Assembly (NCBI RefSeq): GCF_004522105.1
Contig: NZ_SPUJ01000005.1
Span: 584,485 to 648,484 of the forward strand
Length of the DNA: 64,000 nt
Direction: 5' to 3'
Source of the DNA: Nocardioides sp. 1609
Lineage (GTDB): Bacteria > Actinomycetota > Actinomycetes > Propionibacteriales > Nocardioidaceae
Below the pieces are notes generated by a model. The model was not told the DNA's origin. It was given only the letters and a program-made list of their open reading frames with translations, and did not search any database. The position numbers were made by a program, and so were the translations under genes. Each line of letters begins with the position of its first letter. The stretch's first letter is position 1. Shown here piece after piece: positions 42,061 through 51,160 of this stretch.

Positions 42061-42519
42061 ATGCCGTCCTTCTGGGCCAAGCTCCGTCAGTCCACCGAAG
42101 GCATGCAGCAGCAGCTGCTCGCCAAGAAGAACGACCTGCAGAGCGGCGGGTTCCGCGACGCCAGCATGGCCATGTGCGCCCTGGTCGCCGCCGCCGACGG
42201 CAGCATCGACGAGTCGGAGCGCCAGAAGGTCTCCAGCCTCATCACGACCAACGAGGCCCTCGGCAACTTCCCGCCCGAGAGCCTGCGCGCCAAGTTCGAC
42301 GAGGCCTGCTCGAAGCTCTCCGCCGACTACCAGCTCGGCAAGGTCGAGCTCGTGCAGGTGATCTCGAAGACCAAGAAGAAGCCGGCCGAGGCCCGCGCGG
42401 TCATCCAGATCGGCATCATCATCGGCGGCGCCGACGGCACCTTCGACGACCAGGAGAAGGCCGTCGTCCGGGAGGCCTGCCACGCCGTCGGCATCGACCC
42501 CTCGGAGTTCGAGCTCTGA
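42061..42519 (+). CDS. TerB-family protein
   Basis: The 152-residue protein is helical and has the duplicated TerB calcium/metal motif: AAADGSIDESERQK and GGADGTFDDQEKAV. TerB proteins are linked to tellurite and phage-stress systems when they occur with TerC/TerD. No such partner is present, so a stress or calcium-binding scaffold is all that can be said. GAGG at 42051-42054 favours the ATG at 42061 over one four codons earlier. A hairpin overlaps the stop. Confidence 0.9.
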   Translation: MPSFWAKLRQSTEGMQQQLLAKKNDLQSGGFRDASMAMCALVAAADGSIDESERQKVSSLITTNEALGNFPPESLRAKFDEACSKLSADYQLGKVELVQVISKTKKKPAEARAVIQIGIIIGGADGTFDDQEKAVVREACHAVGIDPSEFEL

Positions 42520-42547
42520 TCACGACCGAGCTCGCGAGGTCGTGATC
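42518..42547 (+). terminator. Hairpin at the end of the TerB gene
   Basis: GATCACGACC with GGTCGTGATC, a 10-bp perfect stem with a 10-nt loop, begins at the stop codon. Confidence 0.6.
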
Positions 42548-42554
42548 GACGCCC

Positions 42555-42584
42555 GCTAGCGCTCGCTGACGCTCTCTGCTCGAC
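42555..42584 (+). repeat. Degenerate piece of the palindromic repeat family
   Basis: GCTAGCGCTCGCTGACGCTCTCTGCTCGACG-type sequence resembles the GGCTCGCTGACGCTCGCCGGCTCGACC part of the array at 63420-64000. Confidence 0.35.
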
Positions 42585-42611
42585 GTCCGGGGCCACCACG
42601 GCGTTCCGGAC

Positions 42612-42653
42612 GCAGAAGCCCCCGCCGCTCCGAGGAGCGGCGGGGGCTTCTGC
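42612..42653. terminator. Strong bidirectional terminator
   Basis: There is a perfect 20-bp inverted repeat (42612-42631 with 42634-42653). The central CTCCGAGGAG opens as the loop. It lies between the convergent TerB and sucB genes; GCAGAAGCC arms give a partly A/U-containing end on either strand. Confidence 0.85.
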
Positions 42654-42670
42654 ACGTGCGGTCGGGCCGG

Positions 42671-44578
42671 TCAGACCTCGAAGACGCCCGACTCGAGGCG
42701 CCTCTTGACGTCCTGCAGGAAGCGGCCGGCGTCGGCGCCGTCGACCAGGCGGTGGTCGTAGGTCAGCGCGAGGTAGACCATGTGGCGCACCGCGATCGTC
42801 TCGCCGAGGTTGGGGTCGTCGATGACGACGGCCCGCTTGACCACGGCACCGGGGCCCATGATCGCGACCTGCGGCTTGTTGATGATCGGGGTGTCCCACA
42901 ACGCGCCCACGCTGCCGAGGTTGGTGATCGTGAACGTGCCGCCGCCGAGCTCGTCCGGGCCGATCTTGTTGGCGCGGGTGCGCCCGGCGACATCGGCGAT
43001 CTTCTTGGCCAGGCCGGCGATCGAGAGGTCGCCGGCGTCCTTGACGACCGGCGTCAGCAGGCCCTTCTCGGTGTCGACCGCGAACGCGATGTTCTCGCGG
43101 TCGTAGTAGGTGATCGTGCCCTCGTCGGTGTCGATCGTCGCGTTCAGCTTGGGGTGCTGCTTGAGCGCGTCGACCGCCGCCTTGGTGAAGAACGGGAGGT
43201 AGGAGAGCTTGACGCCCTCCCGGGCGAGGAACTCGTCCTTCTTCGCGGTGCGCAGGCGGGCGACGTTGGTGACGTCGACCTCGACCACCTGGGTGAGCTG
43301 GGCGCCCGACTGTAGCGAGTCGACCATCCGCTCGGCGATGATCTTGCGCAGCCGGCTGATCTTCTCGGTGGTCCCGCGCAGCGGCGACGGGGTCACCGAG
43401 GGCGCCTGCGCGGCCGGCGCGGACGACGACGCGGCCGGCGCGGCGGGAGCGGCGGCAGCCGGTGCGGCCGCAGCCTCCTTGGCGGCGGCTGCAGCGTCGA
43501 GGACGTCCTGCTTGCGGACCCGGCCGCCGACGCCCGAGCCGGAGACCGAGGCGAGGTCGACGTTGTGCTGGGCGGCGAGCTTGCGGACCAGCGGCGTGAC
43601 GTAGCTGCCTCCGTCGGAGGACTCCTGCGCGGGCTCGCCGGTCGACGGGGACTGCGCGCTCGGGGCCGGGGCCTGCTCCTGCGCGGAGACGGGCTCCTCG
43701 CTCGGCTCCGGCTTCTTCGGCTCCGGGGCCTTCTCGGGCTCCGGCGCCTTCTCCTTCTCGGGGGTCTCGTCGCCGGCGGGGAGGTCGCCCTTCTCCTCGA
43801 CGATCTCCTCCTCCTGCTCGGCCTTCTTCTCGGCCTCGCCGGCGTCCTTCGGCTGGGCCTCGGGCTCCGCGGAGCCACTGACGTCGGAGGCGGAGGCGCC
43901 CTGGTCGCCGATGACGGCCAGCTCGGCGCCGACCTCGACGGTCTCGTCCTCCTCGACCTTGATCTCGAGCAGGGTGCCGGCGACCGGCGAGGGGATCTCG
44001 GTGTCGACCTTGTCGGTGGAGACCTCGAGCAGCGGCTCGTCGACGGCGACGTCGTCGCCGACGGCCTTCAACCAGCGGGTGACGGTGCCCTCGGTGACCG
44101 ACTCGCCCAGTGCGGGCAGCGTGACCGAGGTGGCCTCGCCGCCGCCGGACGCGGCCGGCTTCTCCTCGGCCGGCTCGTCCTCGGCGGGCTTCTCCTTCTC
44201 GGGGGTCTCGTCGCCGGCGGGCAGGTCGCCCGTCTCCTCGACGATCTCCTCCTCCTGCTCGGCCTTCTTCTCGGCCTCGCCCTCGTCCTTCGGCTGGGCC
44301 TCCGGCTCGGCGGACTCGTCGGCGTCGCCGGCGGACTCGCCCTCGTCACCGATCACGGCGAGCACCGCGCCGACCTCGACGGTGTCGTCCTCCTGGGCCT
44401 TGATCTCCAGCAGCGTGCCGGCCACGGGGGAGGGGATCTCGGTGTCGACCTTGTCGGTCGAGACCTCCAGCAGGGGCTCGTCGACCGCGACCGTGTCGCC
44501 GACCTGCTTGAGCCAGCGGGTGACGGTGCCTTCGGTGACGGACTCCCCGAGTGCCGGGAGGTTGACTTCGGTGGCCAT
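42671..44578 (-). CDS. sucB: Dihydrolipoyl acyltransferase (E2), 2-oxoglutarate dehydrogenase type, two lipoyl domains
   Basis: The 635-residue E2 has two lipoyl domains with lipoate-carrying K43 and K190 in near-identical surroundings ([15 protein letters not shown]). Two acidic linkers share [15 protein letters not shown] and [11 protein letters not shown]. An E1/E3-binding domain follows (about 325-362, [15 protein letters not shown]), then the catalytic trimer domain with H609 and D613 (DHRLVDG). It transfers the acyl group to CoA. lpdA (E3) is 26 bp upstream on the same strand. The E1 partner is elsewhere, so succinyl versus acetyl transfer is assigned by overall similarity. Confidence 0.95.
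   Translation of the reverse strand: MATEVNLPALGESVTEGTVTRWLKQVGDTVAVDEPLLEVSTDKVDTEIPSPVAGTLLEIKAQEDDTVEVGAVLAVIGDEGESAGDADESAEPEAQPKDEGEAEKKAEQEEEIVEETGDLPAGDETPEKEKPAEDEPAEEKPAASGGGEATSVTLPALGESVTEGTVTRWLKAVGDDVAVDEPLLEVSTDKVDTEIPSPVAGTLLEIKVEEDETVEVGAELAVIGDQGASASDVSGSAEPEAQPKDAGEAEKKAEQEEEIVEEKGDLPAGDETPEKEKAPEPEKAPEPKKPEPSEEPVSAQEQAPAPSAQSPSTGEPAQESSDGGSYVTPLVRKLAAQHNVDLASVSGSGVGGRVRKQDVLDAAAAAKEAAAAPAAAAPAAPAASSSAPAAQAPSVTPSPLRGTTEKISRLRKIIAERMVDSLQSGAQLTQVVEVDVTNVARLRTAKKDEFLAREGVKLSYLPFFTKAAVDALKQHPKLNATIDTDEGTITYYDRENIAFAVDTEKGLLTPVVKDAGDLSIAGLAKKIADVAGRTRANKIGPDELGGGTFTITNLGSVGALWDTPIINKPQVAIMGPGAVVKRAVVIDDPNLGETIAVRHMVYLALTYDHRLVDGADAGRFLQDVKRRLESGVFEV
43748..44308 (-). repeat. 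Duplicated lipoyl-domain linker in sucB
   Basis: Codons 91-130 (44308-44189) and 238-277 (43867-43748) encode nearly identical Glu/Lys/Ala/Pro linkers. With the domains before them they form a direct duplication of about 130 residues within the gene. Confidence 0.75.
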
Positions 44579-44604
44579 GGCTAGCTGCTCTTCCTCTGGA
44601 TGGG

Positions 44605-45996
44605 TCAGGAGTGGGCGTGCAGAGGCTTCCCGGCGAGGGCCAGGTGGGCCTCGCCGAGAGCTTCGTTCTGGGTGGGGTGGGCGTGGACCAGGGGGGCCAC
44701 GTCCTCGGCGTGTGCCTCCCAGTTGTAGATCAGCTGGGCCTCGCCGATGAGCTCGCCGACCCGGTCGCCCACGAGGTGGACGCCGACGACGGGGCCGTCC
44801 GTGCGACGCACGAGCTTCACGAACCCCTGGGTCTTGAGGATCTGGCTCTTGCCGTTGCCGCCGAGGTCGTAGGTGACGGTCTCGATGCCGTCGTCGCCGT
44901 ACGTGGCGCGGGCGGCGGCCTCGTCGAGGCCGACCGAGGCGATCTCCGGGTGGGAGTAGGTGACGCGCGGGATGCCGGCCTCGTCGACCGGGACCGGGGC
45001 GAGACCGGCGATGTGCTCGGCGACGAAGATGCCCTGCTGGAAGCCGCGGTGGGCCAGCTGGAGCCCGGGCACGATGTCGCCGACGGCGTACACGCCCTCG
45101 ACGTTGGTGCGGCAGTGGTCGTCGGTGAGGACGAAGCCCCGCTCCATCTCCACCCCCAGGTCGTCGAGGCCGAGGCCGTCGGTGGCGGGTCCGCGGCCGA
45201 CCGCGACCAGGAGCAGCTCGGCCTCGAGCACGTCGGTGGTCGCGCCGTCGTCGCCACTGGTGACGGTGACGGCGACGCCGCCGTCGGTGCGCTCGACGGA
45301 CTGGAAGCGGGTGCCGGTGCGGAAGGCGATCTTGCGCTTGCGGAAGGCGCGCTCGAGGGCCTTCGAGGACGCCTCGTCCTCGACGGCGACCAGGCGCGGG
45401 AGGGCCTCGACGATGGTGACCTCGGCGCCGAAGCTGCGCCAGACGCTGGCGAACTCGCAGCCGATGACGCCGCCCCCCAGGACGATGACGGAGGCGGGGA
45501 CGCGCTCGAGACGCAGCGCGTGCTCGGAGGTGAGCACGCGTTCGCCGTCGACCTCGAGGCCGGGCAGCGAGCGGGCGTAGGAGCCGGAGGCGAGCACGAG
45601 GTGCTTGCCGGTGTGGACCTCGCCGGCCACCGTGACCTGGCGCGGGCCGGTGACCGTGCCGGCACCCTCGATCACCGTGATGCCGCGGCCCTTGATCAGG
45701 CCGGCGAGCCCCTTGAAGAGGCGCGAGACGACGCCGTCCTTGTAGGCGTTCACGCCGGGCATGTCGATGCCGTCGAAGGTGGCGCGGACCCCGAACTGCT
45801 CGGACTCGCGGGCGCTGTCGGCGACCTCGGCGGCGTGCAGCAGCGCCTTCGTGGGGATGCAGCCGACGTGCAGACAGGTGCCGCCGACCTTGTCCTTCTC
45901 GACCAGCCCGACCGACAGGCCGAGCTGTGCGGCTCGCAGGGCGCAGGCGTATCCACCCGAACCCGCTCCGAGGACGAGTACGTCGAAGTCGGCCAC
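44605..45996 (-). CDS. lpdA: Dihydrolipoyl dehydrogenase (E3)
   Basis: The 463-residue flavoprotein reoxidises dihydrolipoyl groups with NAD+. It has the FAD site GAGSGG near the start, the redox pair CLHVGC followed by IPTK, a NAD site ([15 protein letters not shown]) and the C-terminal dimer interface with the HAHPTQNE active-site His/Glu. GGAAGGA five bases before GTG 45996 fixes the start over a longer frame. It forms a transcription unit with sucB just downstream. Confidence 0.97.
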   Translation of the reverse strand: MADFDVLVLGAGSGGYACALRAAQLGLSVGLVEKDKVGGTCLHVGCIPTKALLHAAEVADSARESEQFGVRATFDGIDMPGVNAYKDGVVSRLFKGLAGLIKGRGITVIEGAGTVTGPRQVTVAGEVHTGKHLVLASGSYARSLPGLEVDGERVLTSEHALRLERVPASVIVLGGGVIGCEFASVWRSFGAEVTIVEALPRLVAVEDEASSKALERAFRKRKIAFRTGTRFQSVERTDGGVAVTVTSGDDGATTDVLEAELLLVAVGRGPATDGLGLDDLGVEMERGFVLTDDHCRTNVEGVYAVGDIVPGLQLAHRGFQQGIFVAEHIAGLAPVPVDEAGIPRVTYSHPEIASVGLDEAAARATYGDDGIETVTYDLGGNGKSQILKTQGFVKLVRRTDGPVVGVHLVGDRVGELIGEAQLIYNWEAHAEDVAPLVHAHPTQNEALGEAHLALAGKPLHAHS

Positions 45997-46112
45997 TCTT
46001 GTCCTTCCACTCCGGTCGGCCCGGGTGTGCCGGGCGCGTGTCGCGACCATCCTTGCACTACCCGCGAACACGGAGCTCGCGGGTTCTGTCACGATCACCG
46101 CTCCGCGCAGGG

Positions 46113-46118
46113 CAGACT
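46113..46118 (+). promoter_or_regulatory. -10-like element, leaderless context
   Basis: CAGACT with a 6-nt spacer to the ATG at 46125; weaker than TAnnnT but no Shine-Dalgarno is present. Confidence 0.35.
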
Positions 46119-46124
46119 GGGGAC

Positions 46125-46499
46125 ATGGGTTTCCTCGACCGGTTCCGCCGCGGCTCCCGCGTGCGGATGAGCCGCCCCACGGGCGGCGAACGAACCGGCT
46201 CCACCACCGTCCGAGCCTCCGACCGCGTCGACGAGCAGCACCTCCACGAGTTCGTCGAGGCCCGCCGCGGCGTCGAGGGCTTCGTCGAGCCGCGCACCGC
46301 GGTGAGCGAGGTGACGTTGCTGCTGGTGGCCCACGACGGGGAGTGGACCCGCCGTCGGGTGCCCTCGGTCGCCTGGGCGCACGACTTCGCGAACAAGCAC
46401 CAGGTGCCCTCCTACGACGCCGCCGTGGTCGGCGTCCCGCAGCGGATGCGTGACTACAACTCGCGGATCAAGGCCGAGCGGCGCGCGCGCGGCCTCTAG
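46125..46499 (+). CDS. Conserved actinobacterial protein, unknown function
   Basis: The 124-residue protein is cytoplasmic and basic at its N-terminus. A domain of about 85 residues follows (DEQHLHEFVEARRGVEGFVEPRTAVSEVTLLLVAHDGEWTRRRVPS...AHDFANKHQVPSYDAAVVG). It is recalled from other actinobacteria between lpd and pepA and is sometimes called an oxidoreductase without evidence. No cofactor motif is visible. Its stop overlaps the pepA stop by convergent reading. Confidence 0.75.
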   Translation: MGFLDRFRRGSRVRMSRPTGGERTGSTTVRASDRVDEQHLHEFVEARRGVEGFVEPRTAVSEVTLLLVAHDGEWTRRRVPSVAWAHDFANKHQVPSYDAAVVGVPQRMRDYNSRIKAERRARGL

Positions 46500-48013
46500 C
46501 GGGTGCGGGCCTCGAGGCCCCGCTCGGACAACGTCCGGGCGTACTCGACCAGGGTCGTGACCGCGACACCGGTGCCGCCGCTGGTGAGGTGGCCGGTCGG
46601 GCCGCCGGAGTTGTACGCCGGCCCGGCGATGTCGAGGTGCGCCCACGGCAGGCCGCCGGTGAACTCGCGCAAGAACGCCGCGGCGTACAGCCCGCCGCCC
46701 CAGCGGATCCAGTCGTGCTGGGCGAGGTCGGCGATCCGGCTGGAGTGGATCCGCTCGTCCATGAACTCCGGGATCGGCATCGGCCAGTGGTCCTCGCCGG
46801 CCACCGTCGCGGCGGCCAGGACGGCGGCCACCACGTCGTCGTCGCCGAGGACGCCGCCGACCCGGTCGCCGAGCGCGACGACCATGTGCCCGGTGAGGGT
46901 CGCGACGTCGAGCATCACGTCCGGCTCCTTCTCGGTCGCCATCACGAGCGCGTCGCCCAGGACCATCCGGCCCTCGGCGTCGGTGTTGAGGACCTCGACG
47001 GTCGTGCCGCCGTACATCGTGACGACGTCGCCGGGCCGGGTGGCCGACCCGCCGAGCATGTTCTCGGCGAGCGAGGCGTAGGTGGTCACCCTGATCGGCA
47101 GCCCGAGGTCGGCGATCGCGAACGTCGCCTGCACGACCGCGGCGGCGCCGGCCATGTCGGACTTCATCTCGTGCATGTTGGCGGCCGGCTTGATCGAGAG
47201 GCCGCCGGTGTCGAAGGTGATGCCCTTGCCGACGAGGGCGAGGTGCGTCGTGGCCCCCTGCGGGGCGTAGGTGAGCTCGACCAGGCGGGGAGGCGCGTCG
47301 GAGGCCGCGCCGACCGACAGGATGCCGCCGCAGCCGAGCTCGGCGAGCTGCTCCTCGTCGAGGACCTTGACGGTGATCTTCCCGGCGCCGCGCCCGCGGG
47401 CCTTGTTGGCGGCGACGACCGCGTCGGCGAAGGACGGCGGGCGGAGGTCGTTGGGCGGGGTGTTGACCCAGTCGCGGACGCCGGCGACGGCGCGGGCCAG
47501 GACCTGGGCCTCCTCGAACGCGGCGGCGACGTCCTTCTTGCGCGAGGCGGGGCTGAGGACGACGACCTCGCCCGGTCGGCTGCTGGCCGACGACTGCTTC
47601 TTGTAGGCGGTGAAGGTGTAGCCGCCGAGCAGGTAGCCCTCGGTGGCGGCGCGGACGAGGTCGGGGGAGTCGGCGGGCAGCGCGACCGCGACCGAGGCGG
47701 CGTTGGTGACGGCGCGGGCGGCGGCACCGGCGCCGCGCCGGACGGCGGTCGTGGTCACCGCGGGGCCGAGGCCGACCAGGACGAGGATCGGCGACGCGAT
47801 CGCCTTCGACGTCGGGACCTTCACGACCTCGCCGGCCTTGCCGGTGACACCCAGCGAGGCCAGCAGCGGGGCCAGGCGGCGTCCGTAGGCGTCGAGGACG
47901 TCCTCACCACCGGGGGCGAGGCTGGGACGGGAGTCCCCGCTGAGGACCCCCACCACCACGGCGTCGGCACGGGTCTTGGCGGGGCTGGCGCTGCGCAGGG
48001 TGTACGTCGTCAC
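46496..48013 (-). CDS. pepA: Leucyl aminopeptidase (M17)
   Basis: The 505-residue enzyme removes N-terminal residues from peptides using two metal ions. The C-terminal catalytic domain has K263 and D268 (GKGITFDTGG), D286 (KSDMAGA), and D345, E347 and R349 in NTDAEGRMVLGDAL, the family signature. The GTG start at 48013 is six bases after TACTCT, so a leaderless mRNA is likely. That excludes the long open frame upstream, which is antisense to gcvT. Cytoplasmic hexamer by family. Confidence 0.97.
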   Translation of the reverse strand: MTTYTLRSASPAKTRADAVVVGVLSGDSRPSLAPGGEDVLDAYGRRLAPLLASLGVTGKAGEVVKVPTSKAIASPILVLVGLGPAVTTTAVRRGAGAAARAVTNAASVAVALPADSPDLVRAATEGYLLGGYTFTAYKKQSSASSRPGEVVVLSPASRKKDVAAAFEEAQVLARAVAGVRDWVNTPPNDLRPPSFADAVVAANKARGRGAGKITVKVLDEEQLAELGCGGILSVGAASDAPPRLVELTYAPQGATTHLALVGKGITFDTGGLSIKPAANMHEMKSDMAGAAAVVQATFAIADLGLPIRVTTYASLAENMLGGSATRPGDVVTMYGGTTVEVLNTDAEGRMVLGDALVMATEKEPDVMLDVATLTGHMVVALGDRVGGVLGDDDVVAAVLAAATVAGEDHWPMPIPEFMDERIHSSRIADLAQHDWIRWGGGLYAAAFLREFTGGLPWAHLDIAGPAYNSGGPTGHLTSGGTGVAVTTLVEYARTLSERGLEARTR

Positions 48014-48019
48014 CGCCGC

Positions 48020-48025
48020 AGAGTA
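48020..48025 (-). promoter_or_regulatory. -10 element of leaderless pepA transcript
   Basis: TACTCT on the minus strand with a 6-nt spacer to the GTG at 48013. Confidence 0.6.
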
Positions 48026-48063
48026 CGCCGCGCAGCCCGCGGTGCCCCGGCGGGAGGCTGCGG

Positions 48064-48069
48064 TAGGTT
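48064..48069 (+). promoter_or_regulatory. -10 element of leaderless gcvT transcript
   Basis: TAGGTT with a 7-nt spacer to the ATG at 48077; divergent from the pepA element 38 bp away. Confidence 0.6.
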
Positions 48070-48076
48070 CCGTCCC

Positions 48077-49177
48077 ATGTCTGAGCTCCTCAGGTCCCCG
48101 CTCCACGACCGGCACGAGGCGCTCGGCGCCAAGTTCGCCGAGTTCGGCGGCTGGAGCATGCCGCTCGAGTACGCCGGCGTCGTGGCCGAGCACCACGCCG
48201 TCCGCTCCGCCGTCGGGATCTTCGACGTCAGCCACCTCGGCAAGGCCGAGGTGCGCGGGCCGGGCGCGGCGGCGTTCGTCGACGCCACGCTGAGCAACGA
48301 CCTCGGCAAGATCGGGCCGGGCCAGGCGCAGTACACGCTGTGCTGCGACGACGCGACGGGTGGGATCGTCGACGACCTGATCGCCTACCACCGCGGCGAC
48401 GAGAGCGTGTTCCTCATCCCCAACGCCGCCAACACCGCGGAGGTCGTGCGGCGGCTGCAGGCGGCCGCTCCCGACGGCGTCGAGGTCGAGAACCAGCACC
48501 GCGACCACGTGGTGCTCGCGGTGCAGGGTCCGTCGTCCGACGAGGTCCTCGCGGCCGTCGGGTTCCCGATCGGGCACGACTACATGAGCTTCGTCGAGGC
48601 GCCGTTCGGTGAGAGCCGCGTCGTCGTGTGCCGCACCGGCTACACCGGCGAGCGCGGCTACGAGCTGGTCGCCCCGAACGACGTCGCCGTCGCGCTGTGG
48701 GACTCGCTGGTGGCCGCGGGCGAGGCCTACGGGATCGCCCCGTGCGGCCTCGGGGCGCGCGACACCCTGCGCACCGAGATGGGCTACCCGCTGCACGGCC
48801 AGGACATCTCGCTGGACGTCACCCCCAACGAGGCGCGCCTCGGCTGGGCCGTCGGCTGGAGGAAGGACGCCTTCTGGGGCCGCGACGTGCTGGTCGCGGA
48901 GAAGGAGCGCGGCCCGCGCCGCCGGCTGTTCGCGCTCGTCTCGACGGGCCGCGCCATCCCGCGCCCGCACATGAGCGTCAGCCTGACCCCCGACGTCCTG
49001 CTCGGCGAGGTCACGTCCGGCACCTTCTCGCCGACGTTGAGGAAGGGCATCGCACTGGCCCTGCTCTCGACCGTCGTGAACCCCGAGGCCCAGGTCGGCG
49101 TCGACGTCCGCGGTCGGCGCGAGCTGTTCCAGATCGTGAGGCTGCCGTTCGTCGACACCTCGGTGCGCGACGCATGA
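48077..49177 (+). CDS. gcvT: Glycine cleavage system T protein (aminomethyltransferase)
   Basis: The 366-residue enzyme takes the methylene group from lipoyl-bound aminomethyl H protein to tetrahydrofolate. It has the expected start SPLHDRHEALGAKFAEFGGWSMPLEY, IFDVSHLGKAEVRG, the folate region and RTGYTGERGYEL. The C-terminal barrel ends with RRELFQIVRLPF. The ATG is seven bases after a -10 element. It overlaps the next small gene by ATGA. Genes for the P and H proteins are not in the window. Confidence 0.96.
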   Translation: MSELLRSPLHDRHEALGAKFAEFGGWSMPLEYAGVVAEHHAVRSAVGIFDVSHLGKAEVRGPGAAAFVDATLSNDLGKIGPGQAQYTLCCDDATGGIVDDLIAYHRGDESVFLIPNAANTAEVVRRLQAAAPDGVEVENQHRDHVVLAVQGPSSDEVLAAVGFPIGHDYMSFVEAPFGESRVVVCRTGYTGERGYELVAPNDVAVALWDSLVAAGEAYGIAPCGLGARDTLRTEMGYPLHGQDISLDVTPNEARLGWAVGWRKDAFWGRDVLVAEKERGPRRRLFALVSTGRAIPRPHMSVSLTPDVLLGEVTSGTFSPTLRKGIALALLSTVVNPEAQVGVDVRGRRELFQIVRLPFVDTSVRDA

Positions 49178-49431
49178 ACCCGCCCGAGGTCCCGCCGACC
49201 TTCCGCCGTCCGAACGTCGAGGAGCGGCCCTGGGCCTGGCGTCTCGAGGACGCCGCCGGCACGGAGGTCGCCGTCGACGGCGACCTCGCCGACCAGCGCT
49301 TCGCCAACCAGGCCGACGCCGAGTCGTGGGTCGGCGAGACCTGGGCCGACCTGGCCGCCCTCGGCGTCGACCAGGTCGTCCTCCTCGAGCACGACCGCCG
49401 CGTCTACGGCCCGATGTCGCTGCACGCCTGA
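49174..49431 (+). CDS. Small conserved protein coupled to gcvT
   Basis: The 85-residue protein has a Pro/Arg-rich start and a compact alpha/beta body (AWRLEDAAGTEVAVDGDLADQRFANQADAESWVGETWADLAALGVDQVVLLEHDRRVYGPMSLH). It is similar to small proteins common in actinobacteria, with no known function. The ATG overlaps the gcvT stop. Cytoplasmic; no cysteine. Confidence 0.78.
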   Translation: MNPPEVPPTFRRPNVEERPWAWRLEDAAGTEVAVDGDLADQRFANQADAESWVGETWADLAALGVDQVVLLEHDRRVYGPMSLHA

Positions 49432-49480
49432 GCCCCGCGCCCGCGACAGGCGGGGTGGGCGGAAGGGCGCCCTGCTCGGC

Positions 49481-49486
49481 TACGGT
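49481..49486 (+). promoter_or_regulatory. -10 element of leaderless PhzF-like transcript
   Basis: TACGGT with a 7-nt spacer to the ATG at 49494. Confidence 0.6.
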
Positions 49487-49493
49487 CGCGCGC

Positions 49494-50324
49494 ATGCACG
49501 CACTCCGCCAGGTCGACGTCTTCTCGGCCGAGCCGCTGCTCGGCAACCCGGTGGCCGTCGTCCACGACGCCGACGACCTGAGCGACGAGCAGATGGCGGC
49601 GTTCGCGCGGTGGACCAACCTGTCGGAGACGACGTTCCTGCTGAGGCCGACCGACCCGGCGGCCGACTACCGCCTGCGGATCTGGACGCCGGGTCGCGAG
49701 CTGCCGTTCGCCGGGCACCCGACGCTGGGGTCGGCGCACGCGTGGCTCGAGGCCGGGGGAGTGCCGGCCGCCGCCGAGCGGGTGGTGCAGGAGTGCGGTG
49801 CCGGCCTCGTCGACGTCCGACGTGGTGAGCGGCTGGCCTTCACCGCGCCGCCGCTGACGCGGTCGGGCCCGGTCGACCGGGGCGACCTCGACCACGCCGT
49901 CCGGGTGCTCGGCCTGGACGCCGCCGACGTGGTCGACGCCGCGTGGATCGACAACGGGCCCGGCTGGATGGGGCTGCTCCTCACCGACGCGGCGACGGTG
50001 CTCGACTGCCGACCCGACTTCGGGGCGTTCGACGGGCTCAAGGTCGGCGTCGTCGGCGCCCACCGGCCCGGCTCCGCGTGCGCGGTCGAGGTGCGGGCGT
50101 TCTGCCCGGGCTACGGGCCCGCGGAGGACCCGGTCACCGGGAGCCTCAACGCCGGGGTCGCCCAGTGGCTCGCGGGCACCCGCCTGCCCACGTCGTACGT
50201 CGCCGCGCAGGGCACCGCGCTCGGCCGCCGGGGGCGGGTGCACGTCGACCTGGTCGAGGGCGTCGTCCGGGTCGGCGGCGACACCCGCACGACGATCTCG
50301 GGGACGGTCGGCCTCACGGACTGA
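49494..50324 (+). CDS. PhzF-family isomerase/epimerase-like protein
   Basis: The 276-residue protein has the two-domain PhzF fold with catalytic-type E45 (LSETTFLL), the GHPTLGSAHAWL loop and the second-domain EDPVTGSLNAGVAQWL signature. PhzF itself isomerises a phenazine precursor, but most family members act on unknown small molecules; no phenazine genes are near. The ATG is fixed by the -10 element seven bases upstream. Confidence 0.9.
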   Translation: MHALRQVDVFSAEPLLGNPVAVVHDADDLSDEQMAAFARWTNLSETTFLLRPTDPAADYRLRIWTPGRELPFAGHPTLGSAHAWLEAGGVPAAAERVVQECGAGLVDVRRGERLAFTAPPLTRSGPVDRGDLDHAVRVLGLDAADVVDAAWIDNGPGWMGLLLTDAATVLDCRPDFGAFDGLKVGVVGAHRPGSACAVEVRAFCPGYGPAEDPVTGSLNAGVAQWLAGTRLPTSYVAAQGTALGRRGRVHVDLVEGVVRVGGDTRTTISGTVGLTD

Positions 50325-50341
50325 CCGCGACCGACGGGGAC

Positions 50342-50347
50342 TAGCCT
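50342..50347 (+). promoter_or_regulatory. -10 element of leaderless thyA transcript
   Basis: TAGCCT with a 6-nt spacer to the GTG at 50354. Confidence 0.6.
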
Positions 50348-50353
50348 GGGGCG

Positions 50354-51160
50354 GTGCGCGCCTACCTCGACCTGGTCCAACGCATCCTCGACGAGGGCGT
50401 CGAGAAGGGCGACCGCACCGGCACCGGCACGCGGAGCGTCTTCGGCCACCAGATGCGCTTCGACCTGACCGAGGGTTTCCCGCTGGTCACGACGAAGAAG
50501 GTGCACACCCGCTCGGTCTTCGCCGAGCTGCTGTGGTTCCTGCGTGGCGACACCAACGTGAGGTGGCTCCAGGACCGCGGCGTGACGATCTGGGACGAGT
50601 GGGCCGACGCCGACGGCGACCTCGGCCCGGTCTACGGCTACCAGTGGCGCTCGTGGCCGACGCCCGACGGTCACCACGTCGACCAGATCGCCCAGGTGGT
50701 CGAGCAGCTCCGCACCAACCCCGACTCGCGCCGCCACGTCGTCTCGGCGTGGAACGTCGCCGACGTGCCGCGGATGGCGCTCGCGCCGTGCCACACGATG
50801 TTCCAGTTCTACGTCGCCCCGTCGGAGGGCGGCGGCCGGTTGTCGTGCCAGCTCTACCAGCGCTCGGCCGACGTGTTCCTCGGCGTGCCGTTCAACATCG
50901 CGTCCTACGCGCTGCTGACCCACATGGTCGCCCAGGTCACCGGTCTCGAGGTCGGCGACTTCGTGCACACCCTGGGCGACGCCCACCTCTACAGCAACCA
51001 CCTCGACCAGGCGCGGCTGCAGCTGACGCGCGAGCCGCGGCCGCTGCCGCGCCTGGTGCTCGACCCGTCGGTGACCGCGCTCGACGAGTTCGACCTCGAG
51101 CACGTCCGGGTCGAGGGCTACGACCCGCACCCCGGCATCAGAGCGCCGATCGCCGTCTGA
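50354..51160 (+). CDS. thyA: Thymidylate synthase
   Basis: The 268-residue enzyme methylates dUMP to dTMP with methylene-tetrahydrofolate. It has R21 (GDRTGTGT), the nucleophile C146 in [35 protein letters not shown] and the C-terminal IRAPIAV. C146 is at the same position number as in E. coli ThyA. GTG starts six bases after TAGCCT. The stop overlaps folA (TGATG), so synthesis of dTMP and recycling of dihydrofolate are coupled. Confidence 0.98.
   Translation: MRAYLDLVQRILDEGVEKGDRTGTGTRSVFGHQMRFDLTEGFPLVTTKKVHTRSVFAELLWFLRGDTNVRWLQDRGVTIWDEWADADGDLGPVYGYQWRSWPTPDGHHVDQIAQVVEQLRTNPDSRRHVVSAWNVADVPRMALAPCHTMFQFYVAPSEGGGRLSCQLYQRSADVFLGVPFNIASYALLTHMVAQVTGLEVGDFVHTLGDAHLYSNHLDQARLQLTREPRPLPRLVLDPSVTALDEFDLEHVRVEGYDPHPGIRAPIAV

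Noticed and set aside
42061..42519. Tellurite-resistance operon
   Set aside because: A lone TerB-fold protein without TerC, TerD or TerZ genes.
46496..49618. 1040-codon minus-strand frame ending in pepA
   Set aside because: Only the part from 48013 has aminopeptidase motifs; the rest is antisense to gcvT, and a -10 element marks the pepA start.
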